Source: Pseudomonadales bacterium (GTDB taxonomy: Bacteria; Pseudomonadota; Gammaproteobacteria; Pseudomonadales; Pseudohongiellaceae). Taken from it: a DNA stretch of 64,000 nucleotides. The stretch's first letter is position 1. Every line of letters starts with the position of its first letter. Made by a program: the position numbers and the translations under genes. Shown here piece after piece: positions 24,841-32,824 of the stretch. The notes beneath the pieces were generated by a model. That model searched no databases and was not told the origin of the DNA. It was given only the letters and a program-made list of their open reading frames with translations. The DNA is taken from contig JACKOK010000001.1 in the NCBI GenBank assembly GCA_024234365.1, positions 558,001 to 622,000 on the forward strand, read 5' to 3'.

Positions 24841-26096
24841 GAAAACAATGATGTTTGTTTGATTTCACCAATTTCTTCATCACACAGCCTCCTGACATGT
24901 GGGACCATTATGCGCGCGACTTCTTTCATGACCGGCATAATGACACTGTTACCAAACTGTCTATAGGCTTGTGTGTCACTTACCGGAATCACGAAGGTAT
25001 CCGGAAATCCCATCAATCTTGCACACTCCCTTGGGGTGAGGCGTCGTGGCCGCTTTCTCGTTCCCTGGGATACAAGTATTTCAGAGCCGTCTTTGTAGTA
25101 CCTTGCGGACAAAGTTCTTGCTACAGCGTTTCCGTCAACAAGGCCAAAACCAAACCCATTTCCGGCTTTTCGATGCTTGTCCGCATAATCCTGCAGATAT
25201 TTCCACAACTTCGGAGTTAACGTGTACTTGCTGTTTACTTCGGCATTGTCTCCCGTTGTGTATGGTTCCTCTTTGGTTTCCGTACCATTCTGGGGGTGAA
25301 GAATAGAAGAAAGCGTTACGGATCCTTTGGAGGGGAGTTTTAGGTCTTCCCATGAAAAATCTGTTTTGCCATCAAATCCAACGATTAAAATCCTTTCGCG
25401 GTGTTGCGGAACGAAGTGCTGGCCATCAATCACCTTGTAGTGAACCTCATAACCAAGCTCGTCTCGAAGGGTCTGAAGGATGATTTTGAAGGTATTTCCT
25501 TTATCGTGAGAAAGCAGGTTCTTAACATTCTCCAATAAAAATGCCTTTGGTCTTTTCTTTGCGATAATTCTTGCTACATCAAAAAACAGTGTTCCCTGAG
25601 TCGTACATTCAAAGCCATGAGGTCTGCCCAAGGCATTCTTCTTCGATACACCGGCAATGCTGAATGGTTGACAGGGAAACCCGGCCAACAGGATTTCATG
25701 GTCGGGAACATCGCTTTCATCCACTTGTGTAATATCGCCGACGAATGTATGGCTTGATGTTTCCGGGAAATTGGCCAGATAGGTTTGCTGTGAGAATTTG
25801 TTCCACTCGCTGGTAAGCACACATTGGCCACCATACACCTCAAAACCAAGGCGTATGCCTCCAATGCCCGCAAACAGGTCTATGAATCTGAATGCGGAGT
25901 TGTCATTACCCATATTGTCTACCAGAGGGAGGATTCTTTGCCGGATTGCATCAGAGAGATATGTTGGTGGTTCATTCTCTCGAACCTCCCAACGCCTGAG
26001 AGTTCTTACATCAACCTCAAGAATTTCAGCTAGTTGCTTCTGTGTGTACCTTGCCCTTGCGCTGCGAAGCAGATTCAGTGTGTCTGGTTGTTGCAT
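24837..26096 (-). CDS. dcm: DNA (cytosine-5) methyltransferase, Dcm/M.EcoRII type
   Basis: 419 residues. An N-terminal HTH (residues 15-55, TQKQLAEILEVDVRTLRRWE) precedes the methylase, as in M.EcoRII, where it lets the enzyme repress its own gene. Motif I is DLFAGIGG, motif IV is GFPCQPFS with catalytic Cys142, followed by an ENVKNL motif VI and QHRERI motif VIII. The C-terminal motif X (YRQFGNSV) is present. It methylates the inner C of the restriction site, protecting host DNA. First gene of the dcm-vsr-endonuclease unit, so methylase is made first. Confidence 0.95.
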   Translation of the reverse strand: MQQPDTLNLLRSARARYTQKQLAEILEVDVRTLRRWEVRENEPPTYLSDAIRQRILPLVDNMGNDNSAFRFIDLFAGIGGIRLGFEVYGGQCVLTSEWNKFSQQTYLANFPETSSHTFVGDITQVDESDVPDHEILLAGFPCQPFSIAGVSKKNALGRPHGFECTTQGTLFFDVARIIAKKRPKAFLLENVKNLLSHDKGNTFKIILQTLRDELGYEVHYKVIDGQHFVPQHRERILIVGFDGKTDFSWEDLKLPSKGSVTLSSILHPQNGTETKEEPYTTGDNAEVNSKYTLTPKLWKYLQDYADKHRKAGNGFGFGLVDGNAVARTLSARYYKDGSEILVSQGTRKRPRRLTPRECARLMGFPDTFVIPVSDTQAYRQFGNSVIMPVMKEVARIMVPHVRRLCDEEIGEIKQTSLFS

Positions 26097-26348
26097 GTGC
26101 GGATTCCCATCTAGGTATGTTTTCGGGCATTATGTCCGCTTTTATTCCCTATTGCAATCAACACTGTATTTATATTCAGTATTGCTTTGGCGCCTCAAGA
26201 ACCAGGTCGTCTTGGTGCGTCCGGGACTGTTGTTTTACTCGCTAGAGGGCGTCTTGCCACTCACACTGCTTCTGCAAGAGTTGCTCCATGGATTCGTGGT
26301 CATCTGCCAACTGGAGCAAGAAGCAATAGACTTGATAGGTTGGTGGTA

Positions 26349-26852
26349 TTAAACGATATTGTTTAAGTACTCGCTTGCAAACTTCACTATATCTATAGTT
26401 GCTTTCCACTGCTTTTTCTTGTACGAGCCATAGAGATATATAGTTGGTGTTATGAAGCCGTGCTCTTCGTCGATGTCATATCTGTATGCAGATGCATGCA
26501 TAATTTTGTTGCATGCCTCACGGAGCGTCAGTTCGATTTCCTGTGACTCTTCGGTGTTCTCAATCAGAACGCCGCAGGCAGTATTAAAATTACTCAATCT
26601 AAATTGCTGCTCTTCATTATCGTCGATGACTCTAGATATCGTAGCGGCAGATATTAGAATTCTTTGGGTCTCAACATCGAAGTACTGACCTACTTGATCG
26701 ATCGCATTGTGAAATAGGCCGTTTTCTTCCATAAGTTTTTGAGTCTTTTCTTGCGCTAGAAACTGATTCAGAAGGCGATAAACCTCAATGCGAATGTGCT
26801 CAGCATCATAGTTGTAGCCTTCTTTATACGGCCATGGAAGTTTCTGCTCCAT
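26349..26852 (-). CDS. Hypothetical island protein
   Basis: 167 residues from MEQKLPWPYKEG; an upstream in-frame ATG at 26939 would add 29 residues but I see no better ribosome site. Acidic, soluble, mostly helical. No known domain recognised. It is the island's last gene before attR, separated from dcm by 252 bp with no gene in it that I can support. AT-rich codon use marks it as acquired. A defence or regulation role fits its place but is not shown. Confidence 0.6.
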   Translation of the reverse strand: MEQKLPWPYKEGYNYDAEHIRIEVYRLLNQFLAQEKTQKLMEENGLFHNAIDQVGQYFDVETQRILISAATISRVIDDNEEQQFRLSNFNTACGVLIENTEESQEIELTLREACNKIMHASAYRYDIDEEHGFITPTIYLYGSYKKKQWKATIDIVKFASEYLNNIV

Positions 26853-27079
26853 AATCAAAATACCCTTGGCTTTGTAACGTGTGCATACAGGGAGTGAAAG
26901 ATCGCGAGGAAGTATCCCACCGAATTCGTGGAAAGCCAAATTGGTGTGAGTCTAACAGCAACAGAGTGCCCCAGATTTTGGCTAACCAGCCATGCGTTAG
27001 AATAAGACAGGCTCAATTTGAAATCTGACCAAGATCGCAACAGGTTGATATTTATATAGATATATCCATAAAAGGTTCA

Positions 27080-27124
27080 ATCTTCGAACCACTTGGTCGG
27101 GAGTTCGAATCTCTCCGGGTGCGC
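27080..27124. other. attR: right attachment core
   Basis: 45 bp identical to the 3' end of tRNA-Arg (19496-19540). Only the tRNA 3' part is present, so this is the displaced original end. The former tRNA terminator follows at 27131. Confidence 0.9.
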
Positions 27125-27130
27125 CAAAAT

Positions 27131-27158
27131 GAAAAAGGGTCCTTGATGGACCCTTTTT
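27131..27158 (+). terminator. Former tRNA-Arg terminator at the island's right end
   Basis: AAAAGGGTCC pairs with GGACCCTTTT around TTGAT and is followed by more T. Confidence 0.85.
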
Positions 27159-27216
27159 TATTTTGTGGCACCCTTCGAGCTCAACTCCCCAGTTCGACAA
27201 AACGCATCGCGTTTTG

Positions 27217-27281
27217 GACAGCCGCAGGCTGCCCGAAGGGTGAGGAATTTGGCTTAGCCAAATTTCGAATCAATCTCTCCC
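27217..27281. repeat. tRNA-associated repeat, second copy
   Basis: GACAGCCGCAGGCTGCCCGA and the following 45 bp match 19281-19345 with few changes. Inverted repeats inside the unit are kept. It ends in TTCGAATCAATCTCTCCC, again like a T-arm. Confidence 0.65.
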
Positions 27282-27287
27282 AGGCAC

Positions 27288-27590
27288 TCACTCCTGATCA
27301 AGCTGCGCTTTCCATGCGCCGGACTCGAGTTCCCATACCTCTAATACCCACAAGCCGCCGCTGAAGAATCTCGCGATGACGATGTCGCCAGCGAAGCCAA
27401 ACGCGAGTTCGGCGAGGCCTTGCTTAATATCGACGGACTGGAAAGCCTGGTAGCAAATCTTGCGAAAACTCCTGCTCTTGGTAGATCCCGCGATGATCTC
27501 CACAACGGTTTGATAGTCTTCCCGTATGAAAGGCACTTGCCGTTCTAACACAAGGAGCGGCACGGAATAACTATCGTGCGCATCCTGCAT
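27288..27590 (-). CDS. Possible small hypothetical protein
   Basis: A 100-residue open frame with a plausible composition (FAGDIVIARFFSGGLWVLEVW) but no clear ribosome site. No domain recognised. It lies between the tRNA-associated repeat and the regulatory region of the second copper locus. It could be a remnant or a chance frame. Confidence 0.35.
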   Translation of the reverse strand: MQDAHDSYSVPLLVLERQVPFIREDYQTVVEIIAGSTKSRSFRKICYQAFQSVDIKQGLAELAFGFAGDIVIARFFSGGLWVLEVWELESGAWKAQLDQE

Positions 27591-27706
27591 AACAGTATGA
27601 ACACTCCAAGCTATCCTGATTGAACTTCCACTTGGTTTTCTGGCCTGCCAAGCGACTCTGACACTTTGGCTTTTCTTTGGTTTATCAAAGAGAAAGGCCA
27701 GGCTCC

Positions 27707-27720
27707 TTGATCTATATCAA
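27707..27720. promoter_or_regulatory. Anr/FNR box 1 of the second copper locus
   Basis: TTGATCTATATCAA, a perfect TTGAT-N4-ATCAA, lies 309 bp before the start codon. Confidence 0.65.
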
Positions 27721-27901
27721 TCAAATATCTTTAACAAAACCTTAGCACAGGGATTTCCCTCCTTAATTTGAATGAATGGGCGATCAAGTAAGGGAAATGC
27801 CACCCCGTCGCCGTCTCATATGAGCTTTTTAGCGCAATAAACATCGTTAAAGAGCAAAGATACACACTGTGACAATTAGGACCCCTCTGCTTGGAAATCT
27901 A

Positions 27902-27915
27902 TTGACTTAAATCAA
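27902..27915. promoter_or_regulatory. Anr/FNR box 2 of the second copper locus
   Basis: TTGACTTAAATCAA has one mismatch to TTGAT-N4-ATCAA. It lies at the expected activator distance from the TAGACT -10. Confidence 0.65.
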
Positions 27916-28028
27916 TGCTTCTAAAGTTGGGCGAACTAGACTCTCAACTGTAGAAATACAACCTGGCTATGAGTGCCGCAACAGGTGGCTACGTAATTAG
28001 GTAATCGATTTCAAAAATGGAGAGAACC

Positions 28029-29351
28029 ATGGAAAAAAGCAAAGTAATAGGGCTGGTTTCGGCAATGGCTTTGGTGCCGGCGTTCGCTAGCGCAGCCGAA
28101 GACGGCCACCCGACCTATGCGAAAGAAGTCTCACGAATCCTTCAGGACAACTGCCAGATCTGCCACCAACCTGGTCAGATTGGCCCCATGTCCCTGATGT
28201 CCTACGAAGAAGTTCGTCCGTGGGCTCCTCTCATTCAGATGAAAGTTGCCCAGCGCGAAATGCCCCCCTATCAGTACGATAGAGACGTAGGCGTGCAGCA
28301 TCTGAAGAATGACTGGCGTCTGTCCCAGGCTGACATTGACACAATCGTTGACTGGGTAAATGCCGGCTCTCCGATGGGTAACCCGGAAGATCTGCCTGCT
28401 CCTAAACAATTTCCGGATGTTGGCGAATGGCGTCTGGCCGCCGAGCTTGGCCCGCCCGATCACCTGATCAAGTCCACTCCTTGGGATGTGCCCGCTAACG
28501 GCCAGGATCTGTGGTGGGAGCCTCAAGTGGATTCCGGTATTACCGAAACCCGTTGCATCAAGGCGGTTGAAACGCTGCCTTCAGTCGCAGCTCATGGGTC
28601 TACGCACCACGCAAACTCTCACTTCCTCGTACAGAACGAGAAGGGTGAGTGGGTAACTTACGGTCGTCTGTCCGAGTTCGCTTACGGCAAACTGGGCGAG
28701 AAGACTCCCGAAGGTGCCTGCCGTACCGCACCGGCCAACTCCAAAGTGGAATGGAGCATCCACTACTACCCTGATGGCAAGGCGGTAAAAGACGATCAGG
28801 TAACCGTAGGGATCTGGTACTACGACGAGGAGGACAACTTCGACGAGAAGACTGCCTACCGTCAGGATCTGCGTCTGTACAACCTGGATGGCGGCGGCGA
28901 CTACCTGATTCCTCCGCACGGTACGCTGATGACTCAGGGCTTCCACTCCTTCGACCATCCGGTACGTATCGACAGCTGGCAGCCTCACCTGCACCTGCGT
29001 GGTGTGGCCATGTCCATGGAAGTGTTCTACCCCGAAACAGGCCGACGTGAGACTCTGAGTCAGGCGTCCAACTGGAACGCGGGCTGGAACCACAGCCATA
29101 CCTATGAAGACGGTTACCAGCCGCTGATTCCGGCAGGCGCCACTATCATCCTGACATCCTGGTTTGACAACACTGAAAACAACCCGCGTAACCCTGACCC
29201 GGATCAGTGGGTGGGTGCAGGCCAGAGAACAACGGATGAGATGTCTCACGCCTGGATTGCGGTAACTCACCTGGATGACGAAGGCTACCAGAAGTTGTTG
29301 GCAGAGCGTCAGGAGCGTGATCAACGTATGGTTTCTGCAGGAGATCGATAA
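28029..29351 (+). CDS. Secreted cytochrome c / type II copper monooxygenase fusion, second copy
   Basis: 440 residues from the ATG at 28029 (GGAGA upstream); an in-frame ATG at 28017 is too close to the ribosome site. A Sec signal peptide ends near residue 22. The haem site CQICH follows, then MPPYQYD. The copper half is intact: THHANS for the two adjacent His, WSIHYYP for the third CuH ligand, QPHLHLRG for the His-x-His, and DEMSHAW for the Met. It is clearly a paralogue of the protein at 2049, but has an ordinary Sec signal. Its stop overlaps the next start (TAATG). Expected reaction: O2-dependent hydroxylation in the periplasm, with electrons through the haem. Confidence 0.82.
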   Translation: MEKSKVIGLVSAMALVPAFASAAEDGHPTYAKEVSRILQDNCQICHQPGQIGPMSLMSYEEVRPWAPLIQMKVAQREMPPYQYDRDVGVQHLKNDWRLSQADIDTIVDWVNAGSPMGNPEDLPAPKQFPDVGEWRLAAELGPPDHLIKSTPWDVPANGQDLWWEPQVDSGITETRCIKAVETLPSVAAHGSTHHANSHFLVQNEKGEWVTYGRLSEFAYGKLGEKTPEGACRTAPANSKVEWSIHYYPDGKAVKDDQVTVGIWYYDEEDNFDEKTAYRQDLRLYNLDGGGDYLIPPHGTLMTQGFHSFDHPVRIDSWQPHLHLRGVAMSMEVFYPETGRRETLSQASNWNAGWNHSHTYEDGYQPLIPAGATIILTSWFDNTENNPRNPDPDQWVGAGQRTTDEMSHAWIAVTHLDDEGYQKLLAERQERDQRMVSAGDR

Positions 29352-30283
29352 TGAGCAAGTTCAAGCGTATGGCCGGCGGCGTAATGGCTGCCGCGCTGGT
29401 CGGCATGACAGTAGCCTCTACTGTTCAGGCTCAGCTTCCCGAGCATCTGCGTAACTACCAGCTCGCCGCCCGTAAGGGTTCCGGGGATCTCGTAGGCCCG
29501 ATGTTCAATGGCTGGATCAAGAATGATGACGGCTCAGTCACCATGATCTTCGGTTTCGTCAACCGCAATCGTGAAGAAATCGTGGACATCCCGCTGGGCG
29601 CGAACAACCACATCGAGCCAGCACAGTTTGATGGCGTGCAACCCACCCATTTCCCTGTGTACAGCCGTGGTGGCTTCGTTGGGCTGCAGGAGCGCGGCGT
29701 GTTTGCCGTCACCGTTCCTGCCGACATGGCGGGCACCGAGGTGGTGTGGACACTGAACCATGCGGGCTACAGCTACTCCGTTCCAGGGCGCGCAACATCT
29801 CCCGCCTATGAAATGAGTAACGATATCGCTGCTATGGGCTCTTTGAACCCGGCGATCCGCTTCAAGAAGAATGGTGAAGAGTCTATCAGCCGTGAAGGCA
29901 TCTATGCGGCACAGATGACTGCGAAGGTAGGCAAGCCCCTCGACCTGAGCGCATTCGTGAAGGATCGCGGCGAGCGACGCGGCTATGAGGTGGAGTATCC
30001 GTTCTTCCCGGTAGGGACTGAGTGGATCGTGCATCAGAGCCCTGTTGGTGCAACTGTCGAGTTCGAGAACCCGAAGGTAACAGGTCGGGATCGCGGCGAG
30101 ACTGGCGGTGCGGCCATGTTCGGTAGCGGCGACTGGATCGAGACGGCCACCAAGGCAACGTTCTCCGAGCCTGGTGACTATGTCATTCGTCTGCGTGTCG
30201 ATAACTTCGCGGCACCAGACAGCCAGTTTGACAACCAGTGCTGCTGGTCCAACGCCTACGTTCCTGTGAAGGTTACTGAATAA
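29351..30283 (+). CDS. Secreted protein of unknown function, partner of the copper monooxygenase
   Basis: 310 residues with a Sec signal (residues 1-27, TVQAQ). The mature part is beta-rich, with Ig-like patterns such as DGSVTMIFGFVNRN and GDYVIRLRVDNFAAP. Two adjacent Cys occur in FDNQCCWSNAYVPV near the C terminus. Translation is coupled to the monooxygenase by a one-base TAATG overlap, so the two proteins probably work together in the periplasm. I do not recognise a family with known function. A second subunit or an electron or copper partner is a reasonable guess. Confidence 0.75.
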   Translation: MSKFKRMAGGVMAAALVGMTVASTVQAQLPEHLRNYQLAARKGSGDLVGPMFNGWIKNDDGSVTMIFGFVNRNREEIVDIPLGANNHIEPAQFDGVQPTHFPVYSRGGFVGLQERGVFAVTVPADMAGTEVVWTLNHAGYSYSVPGRATSPAYEMSNDIAAMGSLNPAIRFKKNGEESISREGIYAAQMTAKVGKPLDLSAFVKDRGERRGYEVEYPFFPVGTEWIVHQSPVGATVEFENPKVTGRDRGETGGAAMFGSGDWIETATKATFSEPGDYVIRLRVDNFAAPDSQFDNQCCWSNAYVPVKVTE

Positions 30284-30308
30284 GTCACCTTTACGAGGCA
30301 ACAACAAG

Positions 30309-30350
30309 AAAAAGCCCCGGGTCAGCATCATGGTTCGGGGCTTTTTTTTT
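30309..30350 (+). terminator. Terminator after the copper monooxygenase pair
   Basis: AAAGCCCCGG and TTCGGGGCTT form a stem, then nine T. It separates the pair from the Met-rich gene at 30471, which may be read through or have its own promoter. Confidence 0.9.
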
Positions 30351-30470
30351 GAAGAATGATCGATTGGAAATGCTTGAGAGCGCCTGCTGCGCAATGTGGG
30401 CACCACGGATCGTTTTCGGAACCGTTTCGGAGCAACACAGGGTTTGTGCTGCACGCTGGGAGAGGATGAC

Positions 30471-31655
30471 ATGACAAATAGCCAAACGCGCTGGAACAAG
30501 CCAGCAAGAACATTATTCGCCGCCATGGCATGCAGTGCTGTGCTGGGGCTTGCTGGGCAGGCGGCATTCGCACAGTCGGGGGAACGGGTTCACAAGGAAT
30601 ACCCGCAACTTGCCGATCTGCTGAACGCCTTCGACCTTACTCAAGCAAAAACCTTTGAGGAAATCGCCAAAATCAATGCCGAGCCGGGCTACAAGGCGGA
30701 ACGCGCCGAATTGCGTGAGCACATGGATATGATGAAGGGCATGACCATGAGCGAAATGATGGCCAGTGGCATGATGAGCCACGGGGGCATGAGCATGCAC
30801 ACGGCCACCAGCCCCTACCCCGATATGGAAGTGGCCTCTCGTATCAATTTGCTGGCACTGATGCGGGCAAAACACGATGACAAAGAAGTGGCCAATGCCT
30901 ATATGGACAATGCGGCTATCGGGCGCCACGCGGCCGTCATCCTGCGTCGTGGTCGCGATTTTGAGAACACGCTGTTCGAGATTTATCTGGATGACAGCAT
31001 CCGTGACAAGAAGGCGGCCATTGACGCGGCGATTGCCGAGTATCTCAGTGACGAGAGCCATTCCGTCAGTTCGTTGCCCACAGCCAGCCGGTATCTGATC
31101 GACCATGATCAGGCAACCGGGTTCCAGACGGCATTTCCGCGCTTGAGCGGCCTGATGTGGACCCAGCAGTGGCTGCAGCTTGCCGCCCTCGAGTCCATCA
31201 TCCTGGGGCAGTTGGACAAGCAGTTTGCGGGGAGTGTGAACGGTGCCATGGAGCGCTTCTGGAACAAGGTGGGAACGGATGGCGGCATGAGTATGTTCCC
31301 GGCCCCCACAGAATTGCCCATGTCGCCCGCTATTGCGCCGGATCTGTATACTCAGTCGCCCGAGGCGGCGGTGATTCTCGACAACCTGAATATTCTGGAA
31401 ACCGTGTTGGCGGATATCCTGTCCTACCCGGACGAGCAGGATCTTGAAACCAAAATGGACACAGCGATTGCCCTGTTCACCAACAAGGAAGTGAAACAGA
31501 TCGATCGTCCCCTCGATTATCTGCTCTTCGCCCTGCGTGGCGGTATCTATGACCAGGGCGGCCCTGCGGTTGGTGATCTGACCCGTTCCGAGCGTAACCG
31601 TTCTCGCGATGCCATGAACATGGTGCATGTGGCGACGATGAAAACCGGGCAATAA
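30471..31655 (+). CDS. Secreted protein with Met/His-rich putative copper-binding segment
   Basis: 394 residues; AGAGG lies before the ATG. The signal peptide ends near residue 35 (AAFAQS). Residues 84-110 hold 11 Met and 3 His in 27 positions (MDMMKGMTMSEMMASGMMSH is part), a pattern used by periplasmic copper carriers such as CopA/CopC-type proteins. The remaining 280 residues are helical with no motif I recognise. Placement directly after the two-gene copper monooxygenase unit suggests it loads or stores copper for that enzyme. It has its own terminator at 31665. Function is inferred, not known. Confidence 0.7.
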   Translation: MTNSQTRWNKPARTLFAAMACSAVLGLAGQAAFAQSGERVHKEYPQLADLLNAFDLTQAKTFEEIAKINAEPGYKAERAELREHMDMMKGMTMSEMMASGMMSHGGMSMHTATSPYPDMEVASRINLLALMRAKHDDKEVANAYMDNAAIGRHAAVILRRGRDFENTLFEIYLDDSIRDKKAAIDAAIAEYLSDESHSVSSLPTASRYLIDHDQATGFQTAFPRLSGLMWTQQWLQLAALESIILGQLDKQFAGSVNGAMERFWNKVGTDGGMSMFPAPTELPMSPAIAPDLYTQSPEAAVILDNLNILETVLADILSYPDEQDLETKMDTAIALFTNKEVKQIDRPLDYLLFALRGGIYDQGGPAVGDLTRSERNRSRDAMNMVHVATMKTGQ

Positions 31656-31664
31656 ATCACGATC

Positions 31665-31707
31665 AGAGGAGTGGAGGGCGTATAAATGCCCCTTCGCTCC
31701 TCTTTTT
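31665..31707 (+). terminator. Terminator after the Met-rich gene
   Basis: AGAGGAG pairs with CTCCTCT (with further paired bases around a GTATAAATG loop) and is followed by T. Confidence 0.85.
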
Positions 31708-31773
31708 ATGCTCGCCGGTGCAGGTCTGTGCCGCAGCCGTCAGGCCATATCTCTGTGCTTTTCCTCTGCCGGG

Positions 31774-32751
31774 CTAGTCGCCCATGCGTATTACTACCGC
31801 GCCTAATCGTTCCTCGTTTTCCACCCGTCTGTGTGCCTCTGCCGCGTCTTCAGGAGGAAACACACCGTCCATGACGGGCGTCATCTGACCGGCCTCGATC
31901 ATGCGTTTGAGTGTCAGCAGCTCTTCTTCCGTTTCCCCTGCAAAAGCGAAGTAGGCATTCTTGTCGGAGAAAAGCGGGGTCAACATGGCGCGCAACATGG
32001 ACAGCAGTGGCGGGTTGCCCATCAGATAACGCCCTCCGGGCTTCAGGGCCGCGATGGCCTTGCCGTAGGGGTAACGGGCGACCATATTAAAGATGACATC
32101 GTATTTCTGTGGGTTCTGCGTGAAGTCTTCTTTCGTGTAATCGAAGAACCGGCTGACACCGAGTGCGTGCAACATACCGGCTTTCAGGGGGCTGTCTACC
32201 GCATGTACCTCGGCCCCCATGCTCCTGGCAATCTGCACGGCAAACGTGCCGATGCTGCCACCGGCACCGTTGATAAGAACACGTTCTCCGGGCTGGATAT
32301 TTGCCTTGCGTAAGAAGTGCAGCGCATTGAGGGCGCCAAGCGGCACGGCGGCGGCCTGTTCAAAATCCAGCGTATCGGGTTTTGGCGCCAGGGTGGCGTG
32401 CTGGGGAAGGCAGATGTAATCGCAGTAGGCACCGAAGCGCATGCCGGCACTGCCGAAGAGGGTGTCTCCTGGTTTGAAGCGACTAACCCGGGCGCCCACG
32501 CTTTCCACGACTCCGGAGAAATAGCCGCCAAGAACGGGTTTGCGCGGACGGCGGATGCCCAGGGCGAGGCGCATGGGCAGCCAGATCCAGCGCACCGCGA
32601 ATTTAAAAGCTCGCATCTCGCAATCTGCCTTGGTGGCTTCAACGGCATGCACGCGGATGAGAACTTCGTCCTCTTTGGCGACTGGTTTGGGCAGCTCTGC
32701 CAATTGCAGAACTTCCGGGGGGCCGTAATGGAAGTAAACGATGGCTCGCAC
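31774..32751 (-). CDS. MDR-family NAD(P)H-dependent oxidoreductase (quinone oxidoreductase-like)
   Basis: 325 residues with the medium-chain dehydrogenase plan: a GroES-like N-terminal half (PVLGGYFSGVVESVG), then a Rossmann domain with INGAGGSIGTFAVQIAR. No structural zinc cysteines are evident, so the zeta-crystallin/quinone reductase branch fits. Substrate unknown. It lies 73 bp downstream of acr3, on the same strand, and may be the last gene of the arsenic operon. Confidence 0.87.
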   Translation of the reverse strand: MRAIVYFHYGPPEVLQLAELPKPVAKEDEVLIRVHAVEATKADCEMRAFKFAVRWIWLPMRLALGIRRPRKPVLGGYFSGVVESVGARVSRFKPGDTLFGSAGMRFGAYCDYICLPQHATLAPKPDTLDFEQAAAVPLGALNALHFLRKANIQPGERVLINGAGGSIGTFAVQIARSMGAEVHAVDSPLKAGMLHALGVSRFFDYTKEDFTQNPQKYDVIFNMVARYPYGKAIAALKPGGRYLMGNPPLLSMLRAMLTPLFSDKNAYFAFAGETEEELLTLKRMIEAGQMTPVMDGVFPPEDAAEAHRRVENEERLGAVVIRMGD

Positions 32752-32824
32752 GGGTTGTCTCCACTTTCAGGGAAAGGCCGGAGTCTCCCACAGCGAATGC
32801 TCTGTGCCAAGAAACGACGGGAAA

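Larger units (their letters stand above)
19541..27124. mobile_element. Integrative element in tRNA-Arg carrying an EcoRII-type restriction-modification system
   Basis: About 7.6 kb between two 45-bp att repeats. All genes are on the minus strand: two unknown genes, dcm, vsr, an EcoRII-like endonuclease gene, a Rep-like protein, an HTH protein and a tyrosine integrase next to attL. Base composition is visibly more AT-rich in the cargo half than in the flanking chromosome. No relaxase, structural phage gene or secretion gene is visible, so it resembles a minimal integrative or mobilisable element or a satellite that depends on another element for transfer. Confidence 0.9.
27591..28028 (+). promoter_or_regulatory. 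438-bp regulatory region of the second copper monooxygenase locus
   Basis: No gene seen. It holds two Anr/FNR-like boxes, listed separately. A -10-like TAGACT at 27937-27942 lies about 31 bp downstream of the second box centre. That spacing places the box near -41.5, a class II activator position, with a leader of about 80 nt. Confidence 0.6.

Noticed and set aside
23162..26096. Defence island with BREX/DISARM-like genes
   Set aside because: Only an EcoRII endonuclease, Vsr and a C5 methylase are seen; no other defence components.
25798..26352. Plus-strand open frame across the gap upstream of dcm
   Set aside because: Most of it is antisense to dcm; the rest is a short hydrophobic stretch without a ribosome site.
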